A stretch of 64,000 nucleotides of DNA from Acidipropionibacterium virtanenii (lineage in GTDB: Bacteria > Actinomycetota > Actinomycetes > Propionibacteriales > Propionibacteriaceae), in the NCBI RefSeq assembly GCF_003325455.1, contig NZ_CP025198.1, positions 992,001-1,056,000 of the forward strand. The letters are read 5' to 3'. The position numbers and the translations under genes are program-made. Under the pieces are notes generated by a model. That model had not been told where the DNA came from. It made no database searches and worked only from the letters and a program-made list of their open reading frames with translations. Below, piece after piece: positions 11,480 through 21,352 of the stretch (positions are counted from its first letter, which is position 1; each line of letters opens with the position of its first letter).

Positions 11480-13387
11480 GTGTACCTTCTCGAAACCCTG
11501 ACCCCGGTCGCCGCCGGCGGCCTGTTCAGCTACGCCTGGCTGCTCATCGCGGTACCGGCCGTCTGCGCCGCCCTGCTGCTGATCCTCGGCCGCGCGTCCG
11601 ACGCCTGGGGGCATCTGATGGCCACCCTGGCCCCGATCGCCTCCTTCATCATCGCCCTGCTGCTGTTCCTCGACATGCTCGGACGCGACGCCGCACAGCG
11701 CGCCGTGCGGGTACCGGTCTACGACTTCGTCGACGTCGGCTCCTGGCATCTGGACGTCGGGCTGCAGATCGACCAGCTGTCGATCGTCTTCGTGCTGCTG
11801 GTGACCTTCGTCGGCTCGCTGATCCACATCTACTCCATCGGTTACATGGCCCACGACCCGAACAGGCGCCGGTTCTTCGCCTACCTCAACCTGTTCATCG
11901 CCGCCATGCTCACCCTCGTGCTGGCCGACAACTACCTGGTGCTCTTCGTCGGATGGGAGGGCGTGGGCCTGGCCTCCTACCTCCTGATCGGCTTCTGGTA
12001 CGAGCGGCCCACCGCCGCCGCGGCCGGCAACAAGGCCTTCATCATGAACCGGATCGGCGACCTGGGCCTCACCATGGCGATCTTCACCATGCTGGCCCAG
12101 TTCGGTTCGGCTCGCTTCACCGACGTCTCCGCCGGAGCCGCGTCGTTGAGCCCGGGATGGGCCACCCTGCTCGGCTTCATGCTGCTGCTGGCCGCCTGCG
12201 GCAAGTCCGCCCAGGTGCCGCTGCAGGACTGGCTGATGGATGCCATGGAGGGCCCCACACCGGTCTCGGCGCTCATCCACGCCGCCACCATGGTGACCGC
12301 CGGCGTCTACCTGGTGGTCCGCTCCCACGCCGTCTACGAGCACACCTACGCCGCCTCCCTGGCGGTCGCGATCGTCGGCACCGTCACCCTGCTGGCTGGA
12401 GCCTGGATCGGCTCGACCAAGAAGGACATCAAGAGGGTGCTGGCCGGATCCACCATGAGCCAGATCGGCTACATGATGCTGGCAGCCGGTCTCGGGCCCG
12501 CCGGGGCCGCATTCGCGATCTTCCACCTGCTCACCCACGGCGCCTTCAAGGCCAACATGTTCCTGGGCGCCGGATCGGTGATGCACGGGACCGGCGACGA
12601 CACCGACGTGTACCATTTCGGGGCGCTGTCCAAGGTGATGCCGATCACCTTCTGGACCTTCGCCTGCGGCTACCTGGCGATCATCGGCTTCCCCGGAACC
12701 GCCGGCTACTTCTCCAAGGACCACATCATCGAGGTGGCCTTCGAGCGCGGCCCGGTGTTCGGCATCCTGGCGCTGCTGGGCGCGGGCATCACCGCCTACT
12801 ACATGACCCGCCTCATGGTGCTGACCTTCCTCGGTCGCAAGCGCTGGCGCGAGGAGGTCCACCCCCACGAGTCCCCGGCCACCATGACGGTGCCGCTGGT
12901 GGTGCTGGCCTTCCTGTCGATCATCGCCGGAGCGGCGATGAACAACTGGATCGGCGACTGGCTGGCCCCGGCCACCGGATCCCATGTCGAGCCCACCGGA
13001 CTGCTGCACCTGTCGGCGATCGGGGCCGTGACCCTGGTGGTGGTCGCCGCCGGCATCGTCCTGGGCTGGCTGCTCAACCGCGGCGAGGTTCCCGGCGAGG
13101 AGCCGGCCACCAGCAACCCGATCGCGCTGGTAGGCCGCAACGACCTGTACGGGCGCACCATCAACAACGCCCTCGTCGTGCGGCCCGGCCGCTCGGCCGC
13201 CCACACTCTGGCAGCGGCCGACAAGGGCGTCGTCGACGGTGCGGTGATGGGCGGATCCGGCCTCGTGGCCGGTGTGGCCGCCGGGCTGCGCAGACTGCAG
13301 AACGGCTATGTGCGCACCTACGGGCTGACGACGGCCATCGGTGTCGTACTGGTGGGCGTCGTCGTGATCCTCGGCCGGATGGCCTGA
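11480..13387 (+). CDS. nuoL: NADH-quinone oxidoreductase subunit L
   Basis: The 635-residue distal antiporter-like proton pump. It has a multi-helix core with the conserved 'HAATMVTAGVYLV' and 'LTHGAFKANMFLGAG' segments, and a long C-terminal part corresponding to the lateral helix. Translation starts at GTG 11480 behind GAGGAG (11467-11472). A GTG 7 bases upstream is out of frame. It ends 13 bases before nuoM. Confidence 0.95.
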   Translation: MYLLETLTPVAAGGLFSYAWLLIAVPAVCAALLLILGRASDAWGHLMATLAPIASFIIALLLFLDMLGRDAAQRAVRVPVYDFVDVGSWHLDVGLQIDQLSIVFVLLVTFVGSLIHIYSIGYMAHDPNRRRFFAYLNLFIAAMLTLVLADNYLVLFVGWEGVGLASYLLIGFWYERPTAAAAGNKAFIMNRIGDLGLTMAIFTMLAQFGSARFTDVSAGAASLSPGWATLLGFMLLLAACGKSAQVPLQDWLMDAMEGPTPVSALIHAATMVTAGVYLVVRSHAVYEHTYAASLAVAIVGTVTLLAGAWIGSTKKDIKRVLAGSTMSQIGYMMLAAGLGPAGAAFAIFHLLTHGAFKANMFLGAGSVMHGTGDDTDVYHFGALSKVMPITFWTFACGYLAIIGFPGTAGYFSKDHIIEVAFERGPVFGILALLGAGITAYYMTRLMVLTFLGRKRWREEVHPHESPATMTVPLVVLAFLSIIAGAAMNNWIGDWLAPATGSHVEPTGLLHLSAIGAVTLVVVAAGIVLGWLLNRGEVPGEEPATSNPIALVGRNDLYGRTINNALVVRPGRSAAHTLAAADKGVVDGAVMGGSGLVAGVAAGLRRLQNGYVRTYGLTTAIGVVLVGVVVILGRMA

Positions 13388-13400
13388 GGGAGGAGATGAG

Positions 13401-14921
13401 ATGAGTTTCCCGATCCTCACCGTCCTGGCACTGCTGCCGGTCCTGGCGGGCGTGGTCGTGCTCCTGATGAAGGGGCGCGCCGCCCGGCTGACCGGAATGG
13501 TGGTCTCCCTGGCAATCCTGGTTCTCGGCGTCGTCGCCTTCGTGGCGGCCGCCCGGGGAACCGACCTGGCCGAGACGCACAGCTGGATCCCGGCGGTCGG
13601 CGCGTGGTACGCGCTGGGCTCGGACCCGCTGTCGATGACGATGGTGCTGCTGACCGTCGCCCTGGTGCCCGTCGTCCTGGGCGCCGAATGGCATGTCGGA
13701 GAGCGCACCGCGGCGACCGGAGGGCTGCCGACATCGGCCTTCTTCGGCCTGGCGCTGATCCTGGAGGGCCTGGCCCTCTACTGCTTCGTCTCGGTCGACG
13801 TCCTGCTGTTCTACCTGTTCTTCGAGGCCACCCTCATCCCGATGTACTTCCTCATCTCCGGATGGGGAGGGCCCCGGCGCCGCCAGGCTGCCGTCAAGTT
13901 CCTCATCTACTCGCTGGCCGGCGGCCTGGTGATGCTCTTCGCGGTGATCGGGGTGGGCGTCCACTCCGGATCCTCGGGGAAGACCTCCTTCCTGCTCAGC
14001 GACCTGGCGAAGGTGAGCTTCGACGGCTCGATCGGGCGCTACCTGTTCATCGGCTTCTTCGTGGCCTTCGCGATCAAGGCGCCGATGGTGCCGGTACACA
14101 CCTGGCTGCCCGACACCGCCGAACAGGCCACCCCCGGGGCATCCACCCTGCTGGTCGGCATCCTCGACAAGATCGGCACCTTCGGAATGCTGAGGCTGTG
14201 CCTGGGCCTGTTCCCGCAGGCCTCGGCCTGGGCGACGCCGGTGGTCCTGGTGCTGGCCGTCGTCTCGATCCTGTGGGGGGCCGCGATGGCCGCCACCTCG
14301 AAGGACCTCATGAGGCTGGTCTCCTACACCTCGGTGAGCCACTTCGGCTTCATGGTGCTGGGCATCTTCGCGGTGACCACCTCCTCGATCACCGGGTCGA
14401 TCTTCTACATGTTCAACCACGGATTCTCCACGGCGGCCCTGTTCCTGGTCCTCGGGTTCCTGGTGCACCGCCGCGGGTCCGCCGACGTCAACGCCTTCGG
14501 CGGGGCGCAGAAGACCGCACCGGTGCTGGCCGGACTCTTCCTGGTAGCCGGACTGGCTACCCTCGGACTGCCCGGAATGTCCAGTTTCGTCAGTGAATTC
14601 CTCTCCCTGGCCGGAGCCTGGGGACGCCACCCGGTATACGTCGCGGTGGCCACCATCGGCATGGTGCTGGCCGCGGTCTACGTACTGCGCGCCTACAAGC
14701 GCACCATGACCGGGCCGGTCACCGATGATGTCGCCGCACACGTGGACAAGGACGCGAGCGGCCGGGAGAAGCTCGTGCTGGCACCGCTGGTCATCGTGCT
14801 GCTGGTCCTCGGGTTCTTCCCGAAGCCGATCCTCAGCGTCATCGAACCGGCTGCCCGGGCCACCATGTCACAGGTCGGAGCGACCGATCCCGCCCCGGTC
14901 GCCAAGGAGGGTGTCAAGTGA
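13401..14921 (+). CDS. nuoM: NADH-quinone oxidoreductase subunit M
   Basis: A 506-residue antiporter-like subunit. Characteristic membrane residues are in 'FFEATLIPMYFLI' (the conserved Glu) and 'APMVPVHTWLPDTAEQATP' (His/Lys path). The start at 13401 follows GGGAGGAG at 13388-13395. The stop overlaps the GTG of nuoN. The length is normal. Confidence 0.95.
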   Translation: MSFPILTVLALLPVLAGVVVLLMKGRAARLTGMVVSLAILVLGVVAFVAAARGTDLAETHSWIPAVGAWYALGSDPLSMTMVLLTVALVPVVLGAEWHVGERTAATGGLPTSAFFGLALILEGLALYCFVSVDVLLFYLFFEATLIPMYFLISGWGGPRRRQAAVKFLIYSLAGGLVMLFAVIGVGVHSGSSGKTSFLLSDLAKVSFDGSIGRYLFIGFFVAFAIKAPMVPVHTWLPDTAEQATPGASTLLVGILDKIGTFGMLRLCLGLFPQASAWATPVVLVLAVVSILWGAAMAATSKDLMRLVSYTSVSHFGFMVLGIFAVTTSSITGSIFYMFNHGFSTAALFLVLGFLVHRRGSADVNAFGGAQKTAPVLAGLFLVAGLATLGLPGMSSFVSEFLSLAGAWGRHPVYVAVATIGMVLAAVYVLRAYKRTMTGPVTDDVAAHVDKDASGREKLVLAPLVIVLLVLGFFPKPILSVIEPAARATMSQVGATDPAPVAKEGVK

Positions 14922-16558
14922 TCTCCACTGTGTTACTCGCGTCCGCGCAGGGGTTGTCCGCGGCGGGCTCGCTCCCGGCATCTCCGATGGAGGTGAGCGC
15001 GCCGACCATCGAGTACGGCCTGCTGGCACCGCTGTTCATCATCATGGCGGCGGCGTGCGTGTCGGTGCTCGTGGAGGCCCTCGCGCCGCGCGATGCGCGT
15101 CGCGGGGCCCAGTTGGCCATCACCGCGATCGGCCTGCTGGCTGCCCTCGGCTCCACCCTGAGCTCCTGGAGCGGGGCCCGCTTCCAATTGGTCGCCGAAC
15201 AGGCGATCGCCCTGGACGCCCCGAGCTATGCGACCTGGACGCTGCTCATCGTCTTCTCCCTGGCGGTCGTGGCGCTGTTCGCCGAGCGCTCCGGAAGCAC
15301 CGAGACGGCCTTCGTGGCCAGCGCCTCCACCGTTCCCGGGTCGCAGCCGGAGCGAGAGGCCGTCGCCGCCCATCTTCAGCACACCGAGGTGTACCCGCTG
15401 ATGATGTTCTCGCTGCTGGGGATGATGATCTTCGCCTCCTCGAACGAGCTCATCGTGATGTTCGTGGCTCTGGAGATCTTCTCCCTGCCGCTCTATCTGC
15501 TGTGCGCGATGGCCAGGCGGCGCCGGCTGCTCTCCCAGGAGGCGGCGCTGAAGTACTTCCTGCTGGGCGCCCTCTCCTCGGCCATCTTCCTCTACGGCAT
15601 CGCGCTGCTCTACGGCGTCTCCGGCTCCTTCAGCCTGGCTGCTGTCGACGCCGCCGTCGCCGGCCAGGCGGGATCCTCCAGGATCGTGCTGGCCGGCATG
15701 GTGATGGTCTCGGTCGGACTGCTGTTCAAAGTGGGTGCCGTGCCGTTCCACAACTGGGTCCCCGACGTCTACATGGGAGCCCCCACCCCGGTGACCGCGT
15801 TCATGTCGGTGGCCACCAAGATCGCCGGCGTCGTCGGGCTGACGCGAGTCCTCTACGTGGGTCTGGGAGGCCTGCGCTGGGACTGGCAGGTCCTGCTTGC
15901 GGTCGTCGCCGTGGCCACCATCGTCATCGGCTCGGTGGTCGGCCTCGTCGAGACCGAGATGAAGCGGCTGCTGGCCTATTCCTCCATCTCCCACGCCGGA
16001 TTCATCCTGGTGGCGGTCGCCGGGGCCTTCACCGCTCAGACCGGAATGGCGCAGGGCAGCTTCGGCTCCTGGTCGTCCGTGATGGTCTACCTCACCGGCT
16101 ACGGTCTGGCCACCATCGGCATGTTCGTCATCATCGCGATGATCCGCCGTGCCGGAGGCGAGTCGACCGAACTGGCCTCCTGGGCCGGCCTGGGCCGCAG
16201 CCATCCCTGGCTCGGCGCCCTGGTGACCCTGTTCATGCTGAGCTTCGCCGGGATCCCGCTCACCGCCGGATTCATCGGGAAGCTCATGGTCTTCACCGCA
16301 GGCTGGCGCGGGGGCCTCGCCTGGCTCTCGCTCATCGGCATCCTGTTCAGCCTGGTCGCCGCGTACTACTACCTGCGCGTGATCTGGGTGATGTTCTTCC
16401 GCACCCCCGGCCGCGCCGCCGAGGAGGTGGAGGTCGCCCCGCTCAGCACCGGCGGGTGGATCGTGCTGATCGTGTGCGCCCTGGGCACGCTGGGGCTGGG
16501 TATCGTCCCGCAGCCCCTGATCGAGATGTTCGACAACGCCAGTACATTCCTCCGATAG
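14918..16558 (+). CDS. nuoN: NADH-quinone oxidoreductase subunit N
   Basis: A 546-residue antiporter-like subunit next to NuoK in the assembled complex. Signature segments are 'GAVPFHNWVPDVYMGAPTP' and 'LLAYSSISHAGFIL'. The GTG start (14918) overlaps the nuoM stop and follows AAGGAGGG (14904-14911). This is the last gene of the complex I set. A short GNRA-loop hairpin begins directly after its TAG. Confidence 0.95.
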   Translation: MISTVLLASAQGLSAAGSLPASPMEVSAPTIEYGLLAPLFIIMAAACVSVLVEALAPRDARRGAQLAITAIGLLAALGSTLSSWSGARFQLVAEQAIALDAPSYATWTLLIVFSLAVVALFAERSGSTETAFVASASTVPGSQPEREAVAAHLQHTEVYPLMMFSLLGMMIFASSNELIVMFVALEIFSLPLYLLCAMARRRRLLSQEAALKYFLLGALSSAIFLYGIALLYGVSGSFSLAAVDAAVAGQAGSSRIVLAGMVMVSVGLLFKVGAVPFHNWVPDVYMGAPTPVTAFMSVATKIAGVVGLTRVLYVGLGGLRWDWQVLLAVVAVATIVIGSVVGLVETEMKRLLAYSSISHAGFILVAVAGAFTAQTGMAQGSFGSWSSVMVYLTGYGLATIGMFVIIAMIRRAGGESTELASWAGLGRSHPWLGALVTLFMLSFAGIPLTAGFIGKLMVFTAGWRGGLAWLSLIGILFSLVAAYYYLRVIWVMFFRTPGRAAEEVEVAPLSTGGWIVLIVCALGTLGLGIVPQPLIEMFDNASTFLR

Positions 16559-16559
16559 A

Positions 16560-16577
16560 GGAGGGGGCAACCCCTCC
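16560..16577 (+). terminator. Short GNRA-tetraloop hairpin after nuoN
   Basis: GGAGGGG (16560-16566), loop GCAA, CCCCTCC (16571-16577): a perfect 7-bp stem immediately after the nuoN stop. There is no T-run, so it may stabilise the 3' end or weakly terminate. Similar hairpins occur at 34348 and 57812. Confidence 0.45.
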
Positions 16578-16784
16578 ACGCTCGCCAGGGCTCGCTTCCT
16601 CCCCGAACGGGTCGAGTTGGTGCTGGCCGGGGTAGGCGTCGCCGGTCGGCCGCTGCGGCTCGGGTGGGCGCAGGCGGACCCCAATGATTAGGCTGGGGCC
16701 TGTACGTCCACCCTCCGTCGCCGCCTGGCGCCGGTCGTGGCGACAATGAGCACCGGGACCGTCCCCGGCTGGAACAGGAGCATC

Positions 16785-17759
16785 GTGTCGCAACCCGTCA
16801 GCAGCGAGTTCACCGAGCTGGTGAGCGCCAAGCTCGAGCTGGTCGAGCAGGAACTCTCCCGTCAGGCCGGTGCCGACACGCCCTTCATCGACCAGGCCGC
16901 CACTCACATCATCGCCGCCGGCGGCAAGCGGTTCCGCCCGCTGCTCGTCGTGCTGTGCTCGCGATTCGGCGGTGAGGTCCGTGACGAGGATCTCGTTCGT
17001 GCCGCGGTGGTGATGGAACTCACCCACGTCGCCAGCCTCTACCACGACGACGTGATGGACGAGGCCGACCTGCGACGGGGAGCGGAGTCCGCCAACCACC
17101 GGTACGGGAACTCGGTGGCCATCATGGTCGGCGACTACCTCTTCGCCCGAGCCTCCGAGACGGTCGCCGAACTGGGCACCGACTACGTCCGACTCCAGGC
17201 CCGCACCTTCGCCCGCCTCGTACAGGGACAGATCGCCGAGACCAGGGGGCCGGCGGAGGGGGACGACCCGCTCAAGCACTACCTCAGCGTCGTCGCCGAC
17301 AAGACCGGATCCCTCATCGCGGCCGCCGCTGTCTTCGGCGGCATGGTCTCGGGCGCCGCCCCCGAGACTCTCGAGGCCCTGGGGCGTTTCGGTGAGGAGA
17401 TCGGCGAGGTCTTCCAGCTCTCCGACGACCTCATCGACATCACCTCCACCCGCACCGGCAAGACCCCCGGCACCGACCTGCGGGAAGGGGTGGCCACACT
17501 TCCCGTGCTGCTCCTCAGCAGGTCGACCGACCCCGGCGACGAGGAACTCAAGGACCTGCTCGCCGCAGACCTGACCGGCGATGAGGCACTCGAGCGAGCC
17601 CTGGAAGGACTGCGCAACAGTCATGTCGTCGACGAGGCCCGCGCCGACATCCAGCGTCGCGCCGACCTGGCCCGTGAGCAACTGCTGAGACTTCCGGACA
17701 GCGAGCCGCGTCAGGCCCTGTCAGCGCTGTGCGACGAGGTGGTCTCCCGCTCCTCCTGA
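16785..17759 (+). CDS. Long-chain polyprenyl diphosphate synthase (menaquinone side chain)
   Basis: A trans-prenyltransferase of about 324 residues that extends farnesyl- or geranylgeranyl-PP with isopentenyl-PP. Both Asp-rich Mg-binding motifs are present: DDVMDEADLRRG (first) and QLSDDLIDI (second). The fifth residue before the first motif is Ala, which in this family goes with long-chain products. Its position after nuoN and the reductase before nuoA suggest it builds the menaquinone tail. Start choice: GTG 16785 has AGGAG 4 bases upstream; in-frame ATG 16746 and GTG 16737 lack a ribosome-binding site but cannot be excluded. Exact chain length cannot be read from sequence. Confidence 0.88.
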   Translation: MSQPVSSEFTELVSAKLELVEQELSRQAGADTPFIDQAATHIIAAGGKRFRPLLVVLCSRFGGEVRDEDLVRAAVVMELTHVASLYHDDVMDEADLRRGAESANHRYGNSVAIMVGDYLFARASETVAELGTDYVRLQARTFARLVQGQIAETRGPAEGDDPLKHYLSVVADKTGSLIAAAAVFGGMVSGAAPETLEALGRFGEEIGEVFQLSDDLIDITSTRTGKTPGTDLREGVATLPVLLLSRSTDPGDEELKDLLAADLTGDEALERALEGLRNSHVVDEARADIQRRADLAREQLLRLPDSEPRQALSALCDEVVSRSS

Positions 17760-17820
17760 GCGGTCCCGGGCCGGACCCCCTGTCTCCGCCCGGTGGCCGT
17801 GATCCTGGCAGGATGGGGTC

Positions 17821-18678
17821 ATGGATCAAGCGCTGCGTCCCCGTCGTTCCCCCCTGTTCATGCCCGGAGCCAACGCCCGGGCGCTGGAGAAGGCCAAGAG
17901 CCTGCCCTGCGACGCCATCATCATCGATCTGGAGGACGCCGTCGCCCCCGACGCGAAGGAGGAGGCGCGACGCCGTGCCGCCGAGACGGTGGCGTCGCAC
18001 CCCTACGGCGACCGTGAGGTGATCATCCGCGTCAACGGCATGGACACCCCCTGGTATCACGATGACCTGGCCGCAGCGGTCGCCGCCGGCCCCGATGCCG
18101 TCGCCGTGCCCAAGGTCGGGTCAGCCGACCAGGTCCGCACCATCGCCGCCGATATGGACGGTGCCGGTGCGCCGTCCGGCATGGGGTTGTGGGCGATGAT
18201 CGAGACCCCGCGGGCGGTCCTGGAGTGCCTGGCCATCGCCGAGGCCTCGCCGCGGCTGGCAGTGCTCGTGATGGGCACCAACGACCTCACCAAGGAGCTC
18301 CAGGCCCAGCACGTGCCGGGACGCGCCCCCGTCACCACCGCCCTGCAGATGTGCGTCCTGGCCGCCCGCGCGGCCGGCAGAGTGATCCTCGACGGGGTCT
18401 ACAACGACGTCCGCGATGCCGAGGGTTTTCGCGCACAGGCCGAGGAGGCGTACCTCATGGGATTCGACGGCAAGACCCTCATCCACCCCTCCCAGGTGGG
18501 GCCTGCCAACGAGATATTCGCACCCTCGCAGGCCGAGATCGCCGATGCCCGGGGGGTTCTCGAGGCCTGGGAGGCCGGAGACGGCTCCGGGGTCGTCACC
18601 TACAACGGCCGGATGATCGAGAACCTTCATGTTGATACCGCACGGAGGATCCTGGCGCTTGCCGAGGCGATCTCCTGA
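17821..18678 (+). CDS. HpcH/HpaI aldolase / CitE-like acyl-CoA lyase
   Basis: A 285-residue TIM-barrel protein of the citrate-lyase-beta/malyl-CoA-lyase group. Motifs in order: SPLFMPG near the N-terminus, the metal-binding DLEDAV (Glu/Asp), RVN, VPKVGS, MIETP (second metal ligand region), MGTNDLTKEL, and GFDGKTLIHPSQ near the end. These proteins cleave or form C-C bonds in malyl-, methylmalyl- or citramalyl-CoA. No citrate lyase alpha or gamma genes are nearby, so it is more likely a stand-alone CitE-like enzyme than part of citrate lyase. The substrate is unknown. It has its own 61-base upstream gap and a GGATGGGG site close to ATG. Confidence 0.82.
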   Translation: MDQALRPRRSPLFMPGANARALEKAKSLPCDAIIIDLEDAVAPDAKEEARRRAAETVASHPYGDREVIIRVNGMDTPWYHDDLAAAVAAGPDAVAVPKVGSADQVRTIAADMDGAGAPSGMGLWAMIETPRAVLECLAIAEASPRLAVLVMGTNDLTKELQAQHVPGRAPVTTALQMCVLAARAAGRVILDGVYNDVRDAEGFRAQAEEAYLMGFDGKTLIHPSQVGPANEIFAPSQAEIADARGVLEAWEAGDGSGVVTYNGRMIENLHVDTARRILALAEAIS

Positions 18679-19121
18679 TTGAGATCCCCGGGCGGGTGGC
18701 TCGGGGCCCCGACATATGTGGCGCCGACTTCCTCCTGGAAGTGGTGCAATTCGAGGGAATGGGCGCAGACCGGACCAGAAGCACGGAATTCATTCCGGTC
18801 GCCGTGTCTCGGGAATTCTGTCGATGGCAAGGCGGCGCGGCGCCATAGGGTGTCATCACTACTGGATCGGCCTGCCGGGAAGGTACGACGGGGCCTTCCC
18901 ACGAATTGACCAGTTCTCCAGAGCCTCCTGCAACGCCTATGGCTGACACTACCGGCCGCGGCTGTCGTCAGGCGTCCAGCGTCTGATGGGCGGGCCTGTG
19001 ACCACCGGCCACCACGGATCGAGAGGTATCGGGCGTCCACGGGCGGGTCTGTTCCCAGCCTGTTCCTCGCGCTGCACGATGAGCGCATCCAAGACGCTGC
19101 GTATTCGCCCGGTGCCGTGGA
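18679..19121. other. Intergenic stretch without a recognisable gene
   Basis: Open frames here on both strands show mixed codon use and no family motif. It contains two GAATTC palindromes (about 18785-18820) and is locally less GC-rich than the flanking genes. Taken with the remnant-like frame at 19122-19316 it may be the decayed body of a gene once transcribed on the minus strand. Confidence 0.4.
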
Positions 19122-19316
19122 TCATGGATTCGCACACGGATCGCCTCCTTGGGGCGCAGCGGCTCTCAACCCGAGGCAGGCCCCGGTACCCGCCACGAGC
19201 CCCCGCAGGTTGTCAGGGGACAAGCCACAGGCCAGAGCCTGCCGCCTCGAGACGACCTGGCACTGGGCGTCGGCGATCGCGACCAGACTCTCGGGGACTC
19301 GTGTCGGTGCGGACAT
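19122..19316 (-). pseudogene. Possible truncated AbiEi/DUF559-like N-terminal fragment
   Basis: A 64-codon frame starts 9 bases after the M13 peptidase stop on the same strand. Residues about 10-45, ending QVVSRRQALACGLSPDNLRG, resemble the short helix-turn-helix that opens AbiEi-type antitoxins and related DUF559 proteins ('V(S/T)R.QAL..GLS...'). The third-position GC bias holds for about 48 codons, then collapses. The adjacent frame stays open to 18949, as if a frameshift had occurred. The rest of such a protein is not found. A functional small protein is possible; a decayed gene is my preferred reading. Confidence 0.35.
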
Positions 19317-19325
19317 GCCCGTGTA

Positions 19326-21335
19326 CTACCAGATCGTGACCCGCTGTGCCGGATCGAGCCACAGACCGTCCCCGGGCTGCACGTCGAAGGCCTCGTAGAA
19401 GGCGTCGACGTTGCGCACGATCTGGTTGCAGCGCAGTTCGTCGGGGGAGTGCGGGTCGGTGGCGATCCGCGAGCGCAGCGCCTCGTCACGGTACTTGCCC
19501 TGCCAGATCGTCGCATAGGACAGGAAGAAGCGCTGCTGCCAGGTGAGTCCGTCCACGGGGGCGGGCGGATTGTCACCGAAGGAGATCCGCAGGGCCAGAT
19601 AGGCGATGCCCACCCCGCCCAGGTCCCCGATGTTCTCGCCGATGGTCAGCGCGCCGTTGACGTGCGGGCCGTCGGGCCGCAGCTGGTCGGGAATCAGGGC
19701 GTCGTACTGGGCGATGAGGGCCTTGGTGCGCTGCTCGAAGGCAGCACGGTCCTCGGCGGTCCACCAGTCCCGCAGGCGTCCGTGACCGTCGCAGGTGGAG
19801 CCCTGGTCGTCGAAGCCGTGACCGATCTCGTGACCGATCACCGCTCCGATGCCTCCGTAGTTCACGGCGTCATCGGCCTCCACGTTGAAGAACGGGGGCT
19901 GGAGAATCGCTGCGGGGAAGACGATCTCGTTGCGCAGCGGGTGGTAGTAGGCGTTCACGGTCTGGGGGAACATCAGCCATTCGTTCGGGTCCATCGGACC
20001 CGAGAGCTTCTCGATGGTGCGGTCCAGCTCGAAGGAGGAGGCCGCCTGCACGGCATCGAGGAGGTTCCCGGCCGGCAGCTGGAGCCCGCCGAAATCACGC
20101 CAGGTGTCCGGGTAGCCGATCTTCGGGCGGAAGTTCGCCAGTTTCGTGAGAGCCTCCGCCCGGGTGTTCTCGCCCATCCAGTCCAACCCGGTGATCGAGA
20201 TCCGGTAGGCCTCCAGGACGTTGCCGACCAGCTCGTCCATCCGCTGCTTGGCGGCCGGCGGGAAGTGCCGGGCCACATAGAACTTGCCGAGAGCCTCTCC
20301 CAGGACCGATTCCACGAACCCCACCCCGCGCTTCCAGCGGGCCCGCAGCACCGGCGTCCCCGACAGCGTGCGCCCGTAGAAGTCGAAATTCTGCTCCACC
20401 AGATCCGAGGACAGGAATGGCGAATAGGCCCGGATCACCCGCCAGGCGGCCCACGCCTTCCAGTCGCTCAGCCGCTCCTCGGTGACCAGCGGCTCCACCT
20501 CGTCGAAGAAGCTCGGCTGGTTGACGACCACCGTCCTCAGCACTCCCTCGGGAATGGCCGCCGCCTCGCGCCAGGCCTCCAGGAAGAGCCCCGGATGGGT
20601 GGCTGCCAGATCCTCGAAGGAGGTGGGATTGTAGGACGCCTTCATGTCGCGGCAGCGCACCTGGTCCCAGTGGTGGGAGGCGATCTCGGTCTCCAACTCC
20701 ATGATCCGGGCCGCCGTGGCGTCTGCGTCGCGGTCGTCGGTGCTGTCGGGGCCGGCCACCCCGACCAGCCGCAGCGACCGGCTGATGTGGGCCGTGTAGG
20801 CCGCCCGGATCTCCGCCTTGTCGTCATCGCGGTAGTAGGCCTCATCGGGCAGCCCGATGCCCGCCTGTCCTGTCCAGGGGACGTAACGGTCCGGGTCGGC
20901 GGGGTCGGAGTCCTCCTCCAGATAGAACAGCCCGCCGACGCCGTGGCGCCCGGCCCAGCCGAGGAAAGACATCAGAGCCTCCGGCGAGTCGATCGCGTCC
21001 ACCCGGTCCAGAACCGGCCGCAACGGCTGTGCCCCGGCCTGCTCGACGGCGTCGGTGTCCATGAAGCGACGGTAGAACCCGGCCAGCAGCTCGGCCTCGT
21101 GCTCAGTGGCCTCCGGGGTGTCGGCGAGGAGATCCGCGCCACGACCGGCGGCCAGCTCCTCCAGAATCTCGTGGACGGCGGCCTCGGAGGCGTCCCTCAG
21201 CACACGGAAGGCGCCTGTCGAGGCCTGGTCCTCAGGAATCGTGGCCCCGGCAAGCCACGTCCCGTTGACGTGACGGTAGAGGTCGTCGGCAGGTCGCACG
21301 GAGGAATCGAGATCATGGAACAGCGCTTGAGTCAT
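19326..21335 (-). CDS. M13 family zinc metalloendopeptidase (neprilysin/PepO-like)
   Basis: 669 residues with the full M13 signature: substrate-binding NAYYHP, zinc-binding H502-E503-I-G-H506, and third zinc ligand Glu567 in ENIGD with the supporting Asp571. The C-terminus ends in RVTIW, close to the family's final Trp. No signal peptide or transmembrane anchor is visible, as in other bacterial PepO-type members, so it is probably cytoplasmic and cleaves peptides. The ATG at 21335 is 17 bases after korB, suggesting cotranscription with korAB. Confidence 0.92.
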   Translation of the reverse strand: MTQALFHDLDSSVRPADDLYRHVNGTWLAGATIPEDQASTGAFRVLRDASEAAVHEILEELAAGRGADLLADTPEATEHEAELLAGFYRRFMDTDAVEQAGAQPLRPVLDRVDAIDSPEALMSFLGWAGRHGVGGLFYLEEDSDPADPDRYVPWTGQAGIGLPDEAYYRDDDKAEIRAAYTAHISRSLRLVGVAGPDSTDDRDADATAARIMELETEIASHHWDQVRCRDMKASYNPTSFEDLAATHPGLFLEAWREAAAIPEGVLRTVVVNQPSFFDEVEPLVTEERLSDWKAWAAWRVIRAYSPFLSSDLVEQNFDFYGRTLSGTPVLRARWKRGVGFVESVLGEALGKFYVARHFPPAAKQRMDELVGNVLEAYRISITGLDWMGENTRAEALTKLANFRPKIGYPDTWRDFGGLQLPAGNLLDAVQAASSFELDRTIEKLSGPMDPNEWLMFPQTVNAYYHPLRNEIVFPAAILQPPFFNVEADDAVNYGGIGAVIGHEIGHGFDDQGSTCDGHGRLRDWWTAEDRAAFEQRTKALIAQYDALIPDQLRPDGPHVNGALTIGENIGDLGGVGIAYLALRISFGDNPPAPVDGLTWQQRFFLSYATIWQGKYRDEALRSRIATDPHSPDELRCNQIVRNVDAFYEAFDVQPGDGLWLDPAQRVTIW

Positions 21336-21352
21336 GACCCCACTGTATTGAT

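Noticed and set aside
11183-13708. 841-codon minus-strand open frame opposite nuoL
   Set aside because: Mirror of nuoL codons; low-complexity product, no ribosome-binding site, and the plus strand clearly encodes NuoL.
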